Assembly (NCBI GenBank): GCA_911728455.2
Contig: OU452239.1
Span: 1,930,300-1,994,299, forward strand
Length of the DNA stretch: 64,000 bases
Reading direction: 5' to 3'
DNA from: Marthasterias glacialis
Lineage: Eukaryota > Echinodermata > Asteroidea > Forcipulatida > Asteriidae
A program made the position numbers and the translations under genes. Below are positions 41,801 through 53,800 of this stretch, one piece after another (within the stretch, counting starts at the first letter, position 1; each line of letters opens with the position of its first letter). A model generated the notes under the pieces. That model did not search any database. It saw only the letters and a list, made by a program, of their open reading frames with translations, and was not told the origin of the DNA.

Positions 41801-44800
41801 CCTTAATGCTATATAATTGTAGATATATACCATAAAACTAACCTGTGTAAATTTCATTTCAAAAGGTGGCAGCGTTTTTGAGATATCGCCAAAAATCTGG
41901 AGCGGTTGCGTTCACGCAGAAGTATCCTTCATTGGATTACACATTCTGAGAAGCGTTACGGCCATAACGCTTCTCAGATTCAAATTTTTGGGGGATAAAA
42001 AGTGATATATTTCTCCATAACTGCAGTACTTCGAAGTGAAACGTTTCTCAAAATGCATTATACTATCCAAAGCTGCTGTACTCCTTACCAAGTAAGTTTT
42101 TATTGCAAACAATTTTCAGAGTCATTACCAAACGTATGCAATGCCTTTAAGTCTGAATTCGTTATTTCGGTATTCATGTACTCAGTCTTTGTCCTGTAAG
42201 ATGAGAAAACAATATTAGAGATTTGCATACCTAATGAGTTCTGTGTAGTTTGTGGAGGTTTATCACTGTAGTTTATGACTTAGATCTCCTGCTCACTTCC
42301 TTTGTTATTGTAGTTGAAGCCCCACTCACTCTGCCACCAACTTGTTTGTTATAGGCCTAATGCATACAGGCTTTCCCAGAATGCGCAAACAACAAACGCA
42401 AATGTAAGATGGGCGATGTCGTTCAAACCCCCAATTTATATGTTTACATTTTTTATATTTGAGCTTTAAAGTTTTCTAGCTCACTTTGCTGACAGTAAAT
42501 AAACATCGTGATCATTACATAGCCTTAGAAATCAAATATCAACCTTACTTGTTCCATGGAGAGTGATTTCATGGGAGTCTGGGTGTCCAATGCCATTGGT
42601 ACTGTTGCAGGTATACACCCCATAGTCCACCTCACCGTACACTGCCCGGATGGTCAGTTTGCTCGTCGCCACAATTCCAAAGGTCATATCATCATCAGAC
42701 GTTGTATGTGATACTTCCACCATGTACTTGTTATCATTTCCATCGGTGATGAACGTATTGTTCGGATCAAACCAAGAGATGATAGGGGTGGGGTTACCCT
42801 TTGCAACACAGGACAGAATTGCAGCACTTCGAACACTCTCGATAAAAACCTCAGTTATATCCTTATTGGTGATATAAGTCTCATCTGATGGTACACAAAA
42901 ATCACTGAAGACAGTTTTATTAAGTTAAAATAAAAAAATTGAGTCAGAGTCGGACGTTGAATCGTTTCTTTCATCACATGATCCATTTGAGCAGGAGTAT
43001 ACTGGCATACTGTGAATGAATTGAATTTAATTGAATATGGTAATAGTATTTACTACAACGGACATTTGGTGCTTGATATGTGACATGGTGGGTCTGGGTG
43101 GCGGGGTGTAACCCCCTCCCCCTATTTTGTATTCATTGTGTTCTGGGAGTCCCAGGAATATGATTTAGTTTTTTTGTTAATTTTGTGATTTTTTTTCTTT
43201 ATTTTGTAATTTTGTAATTTTTATAATTTATGATTTTGTGAATTTGTTTGTTTCTTTCTTTATTTGTTTTTGGGGGGTTCTTCTGTACAAGAGGGAAAGA
43301 GTGTGTTATAGTATGGAACTTTTTTTGGGAGGGGGGATTCCCTCTTCCACATATCAGAGATGTATGGTATAACAACGGACAGGCGCGTACGCGGGGGGGG
43401 GGGTGTTTTGGCTGTTAAACATCCCCCTTTGCCCTGTAAAAATGGGGATGGAAAAGAGAGTACCAAAGTACAGAAAAGGAGAAAGAGATTTTTTTTATTA
43501 CCGCTAAACAAATTAAAAAGAAAAACAACATAATAAATAACAATTAATAAATACCTAGGACAGTTTGTGGATTCTGATTGGTCAAAACGTGATCACATGG
43601 GGGTGTATTAACGGCGATATAAAGACCGGCTAACAAAACAAGAAAGTATCGCCGAGAAAGAAAAGTTACAAAATGGACGATTTTAGCCGTTTATTTCGTT
43701 AAAAAGGTATTTATTAATGGGAATAACAGTGCGAGGACCCGGTCTTCACTGCTTGGTAATGACCTTGGGTGGTGGCTGGCCGCTGTTAACGACCGCGCCT
43801 CCGGCTTGGTCGTTAACAGCGGCCAGCCACCACCCCGGTCATTACCAAGCAGTGAAGACCGGGTCCTCGCACTGTTATTCCCTAAGTATGAAACGGGGGG
43901 ATTTCGACATTGTTCGTATAGGCCCTTCCGCCCCTGTCCACGCCGCGCTTACACGTATTATGTACGTGGCCTGAGCAAAATCGCAACGCGGCCGAGTACG
44001 TTTGAAGACATAAAATGTGAACTCTACCACGTCCGCAGTACAAAGCAGTGTGAGTGAAATATGAAGGTGGCGCGGCGCCCACCGGTGGCGCGAATCTCCA
44101 AATCTCTATCACCGTAGTTGATTGCAGCATTGCAGCAGCCTTTCTACTAAACCCTCTTTATTCCTATTGTTCGGTAGCAGGTATGTATTCACCAAGTAAT
44201 AAGATTAACCCTTTTAGTGCACTGACTGAATGCAGTATTTAATTAATCCAGGAATGGAATTACACCACAGGGGATGGCCAGACAAGCAAGTGCGTCGATT
44301 GGTGGGGACGGGGGGGGGGGGGGGGGGGGGGGGGGCAAGCCCCCACTTTTTAGAGTGGGGGATAGCATATCAAATGTCCCCCCCCCCCACTGTTTGAACC
44401 ACCCCCCCCCCCCAAAAAAAAAAGAAAAAAGAAAAAAAAAAGATATATGCTAAATAAAAGTAACAATATACAGCATTTCGGGGAAAGTAAACGTGAGTGT
44501 TTTCGGGTTTTTCATACATTTTTCTTCAAAGAACTGATAACGTTCGAATGGTAATGGGTGAAATGATTTTTGTGTTTACATTGCCCTGTCGACGGCGCAT
44601 ACAAAGATGGACCACGCGCTATTTGGGCCTATTTCCGGCCAAGCTTGTTTCCGGCCCTAATCAATGCAGAACATTGGCAAGTTTTGTTCCAGACATGAAC
44701 GCACCCGTTATACATTTTTCTGTCTGTATCATGGTATACGAGAACGACCTGCAGAGCAGTTATTTTTTTGACGAGGGAGTGAAAACGTTCAGGTATGCTT

Positions 44801-47800
44801 TTTGTTTCTCTGAATGTGTTTTGTCCCCAACGGCGTAGTGACCTGGGGTGTGGAGGTGACACCCCAAATAGTTTTCCTAAGTAAGCATTTAGAGCCACAG
44901 TCGGCAAATTGAACACCAAACGTACCCAAGTAAGGGCTCGGCCTGAACACAAATCCATTCGGCAAGCCTAGAGATTTGCCGACTAATTTGCCGACTGAAA
45001 ATTTTAGTTTCATCCTTGTAGTGTGAGAAGTCAAACTTTGAATTAACAAATTAATATTCTCGGCAACGTGCAGAAATCTAAGCTCTGAAAACACTAAAAG
45101 CCGTAGAGCGTCGGGAGGCTTCGCCCCGGACCCGCATAAGAAGTGATGCCTATATAAACTCCAACAGTAGGGGATTTGTTTTGAATCCTAAGTATTTTAA
45201 GTTTGAATTTCAAAATTAAACGTCTATTTTCGGCAACTTGGCGGTCCTCCTCAGCCCTGAAAACATTTAAAAACGTAGAGCGTCCGGGGGTTTCGCCCCC
45301 TGGACCCCCAATAGAAATTATGTCTATTCACTCAAACAGGAAATTCGCAAAAAAAAATTACAGTTTTCAAAGCTCGCGTTTCGAATAATATTAATGAGTC
45401 GTCTAATGCTAGGTATCCGAGGGCCATTTCAAACTTTCGAATAACTGAAAAACCTCATGAGCGCTCGGGGGCTAGGCCATGCCCCAAACCCTCACATGTT
45501 GGTGAGTACCGTGTCATTGTGCTTTTACTTTCATTTGATGTCAGTCGGCAAATTTAGGCTTCCCCCCCCCCGAAAGAAAGTGCCTTCGCTGCGCCGCTGT
45601 TCGTCCCCCCCCCCACTTTTCGGTAGCGATCGACGCCCTTGGAGACAAGTTTCTATTTCTATTTGTCTGTTAACTCAACACAGAGAGTGAAAAGTTTGAC
45701 CTTCATAGAAGTTGTATAAAGCAGTCGTGTCATTATTTTGTTCGCGTGTGTGCAGCGCGCGCGGTGGACGCGCGACACACTACGGAATGAGACCCCCATT
45801 TTTTGTAATGAACAAAATAATTTGCAATCAATTTCTTGTCGTTATCATTTCGTTTGTTGCTGTAGGCCCCGAATTGTTTTTGCAATTGGTTACCTCTTTT
45901 GTTTACTGTTCATGTTTGACAGTGTGATATATGCTTTACTACCGGGATTGTTTTGGCCAGCGGCCAGCTGCAGCGTCATGATATGACCGTGCATGTGCGA
46001 GACTTCAACTCTCATTATTTATAAGAATCATCGACCTTAATTTATTCATATAAAATATTTGACAAACAATTCATGAAAGGTTTTGTTACTCTTTTGGGTT
46101 AGTTTAGATAGCTTCCACGGGACAAATCCCATGCTATAACGATACGCGAAGGTCTAATAATTACAGATTTAATTATTCTATTCGATCTGCACAAGAAGTG
46201 CCCCCCCCAAAAAAAAAAAAAAAAAAAAAAAAAAATAATAATAACAGTAATATTCAATGGAAAATTTGTTTAAACTGCACTGCAGACTATTTTGCCACCG
46301 TTATAATATACACAAATTTATTTTATGTTTAAGACTTATATTTTGGTACTTTTTATTGTTTCTTCCTCCTTGTTTACGCAATAAAAATCAAATCTGAGAA
46401 AATTTAAAAAGAGGTTCGAGATCTTTTATTGTTAAATCTCTGCCACAGCTTTTAACTGATTTTTTCCACAAAAACACAGGGAAGAGTTAGAGATATTCAG
46501 TTAAAATGTTCAACTTTATGCTTTCAGAAATGCCTCAGAATGCACCATATAGCATCTTGGGGTCAAAATTTCCCCGGGGCCATTAAGCGGGCCCCGGACC
46601 CCACGCCATAAAGGCTTCACGCTTCGCGCTCGCAGTTTCAATCATGGCTATAGAACCCTGTACTTCACACCCCCTTGAAAAAATCCTGCGTACGCGCCTG
46701 ACAACGGATGACTGCTTGACAAAACCTATTCAATTTTAAATTAATTTATTTGATTTTCAGATCGTACAGTACTTACATTTGACATTAATAGGACCCCAAG
46801 TCTGTGCCGGTAATGGTGTTGAAGTCCATGAAGTCCTACTTGCAGCGCACTTAATGCAGTGTGTGTTGTCTTGTCTCTTAGGATTAAACCCAAGCTGACT
46901 GGTAAACATGTAACGTTGATTGCCCGATAGGACTGCCGTGGTACCAGGTGGATTCTCTATAGCTGTACCTTCACTGGACCACGCCAAGTACCAGTCATCG
47001 GGATATCCCAGGTCCGCTGCGCATGTCACGGTAGTTGCCACATTCTCAGTCATTGTAAGACTACCTGATATCACAGGGGTGTCGGGTGGACCTGTAGAAA
47101 AATATTTTGTATTATTTACACTTATAGATTAATCCGAGCAGCTTGTTCATGGGCGTTTACACCACCGCAATTATGGCAGCCACACATGCACTGTGAATCC
47201 CTTATTGGTACATAAAAATGCGCGTGGACACATGTCGTGTCCCGCGCGCATGCTGAGGCCATGGCTGCGGTGGTATAAAACACCATAAACGAGCGTTGCT
47301 CAGATTGGTGTATACACAAATTCATCAGCAATTTTTTTTTCTAATCACACACTATTATATATCAACCTACCAGCAGGATTGATGGCCTTAGTAGATGTAA
47401 ATCCACGTAAAAAGCCTGTTTCCATTTGTTGTGCATAATATCCACGCTACTGTCGTTTACCAGGTTGTTTGCATCTTACCCGAGGGCTGATCCCTGGCTT
47501 ATCGGCAGATATGGTTTTGCTTCTGACTGGACCCCTACTGAGCGAAGAGTGTGTCGTGGCCGAGGGGTTGAGTGCATCAGACTCAAGTAATGGTGGTTAT
47601 GTCATCAGGGTGTGGGTTTGAATCCTGGTTATGACACTTGTATCCTTGAGCAAGACACTATAAAACTATAATTGCCTCAAATATGGGCAGTTATGATAGT
47701 CTCGCAATGGATTCATTTACCCCTGCCCTGTTCTTAGCTTTGCTGTGAAGAGACTTGCGGTTATTATTTCTCCGTCTCATGTTTCTGCGCAATGGGGCAG

Positions 47801-50800
47801 GTTTCTATACCTTAAAAAAAAGTGGCCCCAAGTGGGCGAATTGCATAAAAAAAATTAAAATTAATAAATAAATAAAAAAACTATAAAAATAGGTTTGACG
47901 TTGCACAGGGTCGTCCACCAACATTGGGATTGTTAGCTCAGTTTGTTAGAGCTCTCGTACGGTATTCCAAACGTCACGGGTTGGTATGTCATTAATACTT
48001 AGAAACATACACAACTATTTGAACAACAAGAAAGTTTTAACTTTTATGAAGAAGTAAATAGCGAAAAACTGTGTATTCCCACTTTACTATAAATAGGCGA
48101 AGGGAAAATGGTTTGTTGAAAGTTCACTGCTTGTTTAATATAATTTGAAGAACGATGTTTGCTTATCATTAACATCATTTAAACCTTTCGCGAAAAGGGT
48201 ATTTACTTTGGAAACCATAATGTCAGCAATGGTTTATGTCGAAATTAACTGCTAGTCTTTGATTAAATATGGGTTACTGACTTTCTGTAAGAGAATAATT
48301 TATTTACGCGCAACATTTTTTTATAACATTATGCTTTTCACAATCTTTTTGTTGATTGTAAATGCTCACATCAAGCATCTCGCCACAATACTGCATGGTG
48401 TCGTTTTAAGTCCTTTGCAATTTTTATTCAAAGAAATAAAATGAATACATCTACTTTTTCTTCTTAATATTCCCATGATTCCTGGCGGCAAATGTATATT
48501 TATGGTATCGATAAGTATAGTGTGGTTTTTGCTGGTTTCAGCAGCCAGGCGTTGTAAACTAGATCATACATGATGGAACCAGTGAATAGTGAACACTTAT
48601 TTTCATAAAAACTTGTATCACGTTTTTCACGTTTAATTCCATACCTATGACAACCAAGGCTGTCGCCACTAACGGGTAAGGAGACTCAGACTCTGCTGTA
48701 CTTGCCGAACATGTCACATTCTTTCTGTGGTTGTCACGTGTGGGGGTTAATGTCACCATACCCTGGGTGTCAATTAATCCGTTGACTTCACTGTGGGTTG
48801 CATCTGCAGCTTGGTGTGGTGCACCGTCAACCATCCATTGAATAGACACAGCTGGTCTGGTACCCCGTACCTTGCATGTCATTGTGTATGATGTACCTTC
48901 ATCTACAGCCAAGGGCGTTTTAGGCCTGATGAGTTCCATATTTGAATCATAAAGTGCCATCAAAGATCTCTTGGGTGGCACTTAAAAAGATAAGAAATGT
49001 ATTATAAGCCGTGTCGAAATTTCTCTAAGTGAAAGCGTAGAAAATGAGTTGTTATTGTTAACAGGAATAGGCTATTATCCGTTTAAAGGCAAAGTATACC
49101 TTTGGTTTTTTGAACCGTACGTTTGCCTTAATGCTATATAATTGTAGATATATACCATAAAACTAACCTGTGTAAATTTCATTTCAAAAGGTGGCAGTGT
49201 TTTTGAGATATCACCAAAAATCTGGAGCGGTTGTGTTCACGCAGAAGAAGTATCCGTCATTGGAATACACATTCTGAGAAGCGTTACGGCCATAACGCTT
49301 CTCAGATTGAAATTTTTGGGTGATAAAAAGTGATATATTTCTCCATAACTGCAGTACTTCGAAGTGAAACGTTTCTCAAAATGCATTATACTATCCAAAG
49401 CTGCTGTACTTCTTACCAAGTAAGTTTTTATTGCCAAAAATTTTCAGAGTCATTACCAAACGTATGCAATGCCTTTAAGGTGGTGGATGGGGGGGGGGGG
49501 GGGTCTACGCTATTCCCATGATAAGGAGTTAGGCCTACCGTTTTGTATTTCAGCACAAATTCTTTGGTTTAAAACTCCCTTGTGTATAGACAGACAGTAT
49601 AAAATAATGAACAAGATGTTTGAAAGCGGGATGTGCATTGATTTAATAAAAATACAAAGTTTTTTTAACAACCTTTTACTTGTAGCATGAGATTGATCTC
49701 AACTTCTGTATCTGTGGATTCATCTTGTCTGTTGGTAGCACCACACTTCAAAGGCTGCTCTGCAGGGATCTCAGGGATGTCAATGGTAATTACATTAGAG
49801 CTATCCAACAATCTGGGATCATCAGCGTTTGTAGTGGATTCTTGTGGAGTTCCTTGTAGCATGCTGCTGTCATATGTCCAAGTGAAGTTGGCTTCTGGTT
49901 TGATGCCATTTGTTTCACAGGTAAACTGACGATCACTTCCAGCTACCACTGACACTGGAGATGAGTCAATGCTGTACAGGGTATCCATGTAGGAAACGGC
50001 GGCTGCTTTTGGTGGCACTGTGATTGGGAAAACATAATGAATGTATACATTGTAAATGGACACAGTACATGTATGCATTAAGATACTGTATTCATAAAAA
50101 CTTATTCCACTTATTTTTTGAAAGAGATAACATGTACATAAAGTACATTTATGTGCATTTAGTACTTGTTTGTGTAGGACAGGGCATACAGGTTGTAAAT
50201 GTATGTAGATCATCCCATATTTGCTGCAGCACGTACAGTCTGTACAAGTAAGTAAATATCGTTAAAATAACAAAAATGTGCTACAATAGACCGATTGCGC
50301 AACCAAGGTTTACATGTCATTTTGGTGACCTGTGGATAGTGGATACTACATGTACTGTATGTCATCTCAGCTGATGGCAAACTCTGGAATATTTTTCACA
50401 GATTTCGAGAAAGAAAAGCCTTGATCGAATAAACGTAAAAGTGAAGTTGGCTTTTGGTTTGATGCCATTTGTTTCACAGGTAAACTGATGATCACTTCCA
50501 GATTTCGAGAAAGAAAAGCCTTGATCGAATAAACGTAAAAGTGGAGTTGGCTTTTGGTTTGATGCCAATTGTTTCACAGGTAAACTGATGATCACTTCCA
50601 GATTTCGAGAAAGAAAAGCCTTGATCGAATAAACGTGAAAGTGAAGTTGGCTTTTGGTTTGATGCCATTTGTTTCACAGGTAAACTGACGATCACTTCCA
50701 GCTACCACCGACACTGGAGATGAGTCAATGCTGTACAGGGTATCCATGTAGGAAACAGCAACTGCATTTGGTGGCACTACAGTTGGAAGAGAATTGAACA

Positions 50801-53800
50801 ACGTTTAACGTTTGAATACAATACTAAACTAGAATAGTTAGCTGTTGACGGAGGTTGACATTTAACATTATTCAGACGAACCGGCCCTCAAAAGATACGG
50901 TAACATAAGAGTACTTGTCAAGGGAAAATATACCTTAACTGAACGTGTTACAGTGCTTTTTTTTTTCGAGAAACAACGACAACGACAATGATTCCGTGAA
51001 TACAAGTCCTTGTTTGTTTGTTTGTTTGTTTGTTTGTTTGTTTGTTTGTTTGTTTGTTTGTTTGTTTGTTTTCACAATAGGAGTAAATGAAGATGTCCAC
51101 TTAATCAACAACATGAACATTAAACAAGAAAACACTTTTTAATAAAAACTCAAACTTTGTTTTTCTGGTACTATTTAAAGACAGTGTTGTCTCTTAACTG
51201 TAACGTCTAGTTATCAACATATCTAGTAGGTCTGCTGATTGTGCGACCTGACCTAGTGGTTTGCGGTTGGCGCAAGCATGAAGATCTATGCGTGTTGGGT
51301 GGGGTGTGGCCATACTGCTGTGTACGCATTGATTTGTGCATGCTGGGGTCCTGCGGAGGTGAGAATAGGACGCATGGAGGGCATATCGAAGCGAACGCAC
51401 TTGGCCACAGTGGGTGCAACTGCTTTCTGCTCAGCTACGTGCGTGGTGGGAAGCATTTCGCGCAGGTGTGAGCGGTTGCGTCTTAGAGTGGTACCATTTG
51501 GAGTAACAACCTCATAGGACCATGGTTCATCACAAACTTTCGTCACGGTGCCTGGCATCCATGATTTCTTGGGCTGATCAAGGGTGCGAACCGTTTGTCC
51601 CACGAACAGTGGGGGAGGTTAGGACCGGCATTTCTATCATGTATGGTCTTCATGTCGTCTCTGCGATCTGCCAGGCGGTCGTTGATGATGTGGGGTTGCT
51701 GACTGGAACCCTGTGGAATGTTGCTTGGCAAGACGGTGCGGATAGGTCTCCCAAACATAATCTCTGCTGGTGATGGGAGGTGGGCTCGCAGGTTCACAGG
51801 AGTGCCTTGTTGATGTTCTGGCTTGACTGTTGGCTCTTGGTAATGACCGACTTGACAGTGCGAACTGTACGTTCAGCTAGTCCGTTTGATCGTGGACAAC
51901 GTGGGGATGAGGTGGTATGTATCGTATCGGTAATTGACCATTCTTTGCACATAAGTTTCCTCCAGATCCACTGTTGAGGTGTCTTCACGTGAAGTGAGTC
52001 CTAACTGGTGCGGTCCAATGAAAGTGATGGGCGCGTAAGATTGCCCACATTGGCTGAACAAAACTGGATCTTCGCTGTATTTATCAGATTTTCAGAGCCT
52101 GAGGTTGGAGAAAGTCCTCATGAACAGCGAAATGATTTCCGATGATGGTAAACGTTACTGCCCTTTGCGTTATTTCATGCACGATGTCGGTTTTATGGTT
52201 TTAGGATGTCTGGTTACTGGGCACTGTAGATCTTCCGATGCACACGGCGTTGTGTGGTGCGGTGCTTTGACAAGTGGTTACCGTACACGTGGGTCACTTC
52301 ACTGCACGGTACTGTTTAATTAGCCCCACTAGTGTGGCAAGGATTTTTGACATCGGTTGAAGGATTCAACCGATGTCAAAAATCCTTGCCACACTAGTGG
52401 GGCTAGCGGACATCATGAACAGCTAAGTTAGTACTTTATACATTTTAACCCCTGAGGTCTCCCGCGCGCGCGCATGCGCTGCACACTTACATGTGTATTT
52501 GCATATTTACTACACTGACCGCGGACATGACCAGATTACAGGTGACGTTTTTTAAGTCTCCAAAAGTACGGATTTAAGTTCCTTCTCACGGAAACCAAAA
52601 ATCTATTTCAGATTCGTCTCAAGTAGTACTCGAATGAAGTGGTCTTAATAACTTCATACTGTAATGGAAGTGCATGATTTGTAATATTGTCATGTGACGT
52701 CGCACGTGATACGTGAACGACGTAGTTGGTCAGGCGACCTGGTTGCTGCACCATTGGCAGGGTGCAAGGTGGCAGTTCGCGCCACTAGAGGTCAGGTGCA
52801 TTTTAATTGTGCGCAATTTATAGTTTAGTTGGGCTGTTTTGCGCATAATCTTTAAGAAGTTATTTAAGTTTATGTAAGATTTTCTGCGTTGTTGGGTGTT
52901 GGTTGCAAATTGCAGGCGAGAAAGCGTGATAAAAGCTGTTGTTTTGGGGTTGCAGGGCAGGAGGATTGGTTCCAACATTTTGTATGAGTTACAAGTTAAT
53001 TTCACAGTGCTGAGAGAGCAAGTTTGAAAGCGAGACGTAAGTGTTTGTCTGCTTTGTGAATTCAGACGGTATTTGTTGCATGTTTGGTTGTGCAAGCTTG
53101 ATCGGAGTGGTGCAAGGGTTTGCCCGTATCACATGGTTAAGTTGAACTAGTGTTCCTTCGTTTTGAACGTTCGTAGGACCGTAGCACGGTAAATACCCCA
53201 TCATTGCCCAATCACAAGTTATGCACTGAAGACTCCACCCAACTCTGACAGTTGTTTTTGTTGAACATCATAAATATTCATGTCATTCAAAGAGCCAGGA
53301 GAGTGGCAATCACTGAGAAATGTCCGTATTGTGCTGCCGCAGCACAATACGGACATAAAAAATATGGTAAGAAAGCTGAAAGCTTGTAGATTATATTTTG
53401 ATATTCATTTGGTTATTGATGTCCCTTAATCTTTAGTAAGAGTAAAAGAAATACGGTACAAATTTGGTCTGCAATCCACAAGCTTGCACAGTGAGCATGA
53501 AAAGTTTTGTCGGACCATTCCATTTCGCTTTGGGTATGACCTACTTTTGACACGCACTTTATCAAGAGCGCACAACCGTCATGACCGTTAGTTCTGTTTC
53601 TGTTATTGATGGCTGTGATAATAATTTATGGAATAACAATTCACATTTTGTGTCTATTTCCAGAAAATTGTGTATACTTCCTATTTCTTTTCAACAAACT
53701 AACCTGAGGGTCAGGGTCATTATTTATTTGAATTTTTCATTTATATAAAAATATAATTACCATGCAGCAGCCACCACACTTTTGCTGCCAAACGACAAAT

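Larger units (their letters stand above)
43380..46700. mobile_element. hAT-like DNA transposon, 3.3 kb, non-coding
   Basis: Terminal repeats CAGGCGCGTACGC at 43380 and its reverse complement ending at 46700, flanked by an exact 8-bp duplication ACAACGGA (43372-43379 and 46701-46708). An 8-bp duplication and CAGG-type ends are hallmarks of hAT elements. No transposase frame is recognisable inside. It carries a foldback (43719-43882) and a nested element (44287-45641). Confidence 0.82.
42885..46776. other. RTK intron 5, mostly transposon
   Basis: Contains the hAT-like element 43380-46700. The left 500 bp have G-rich and T-rich low-complexity runs. Confidence 0.75.
47092..48644. other. RTK intron 4
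   Basis: Contains a MITE-like inverted repeat (47131-47306), a SINE-like tRNA-derived repeat (about 47545-47830) and a second tRNA-like fragment (about 47930-47990). The right half is plain AT-rich sequence. Confidence 0.7.

Noticed and set aside
47553..47625. Functional tRNA gene
   Set aside because: Box A and B are present, but stem pairing is degraded and the sequence continues into a SINE body.
51000..51072. Coding potential of KQTN and LFVC repeats
   Set aside because: Translation of a TTTG microsatellite.
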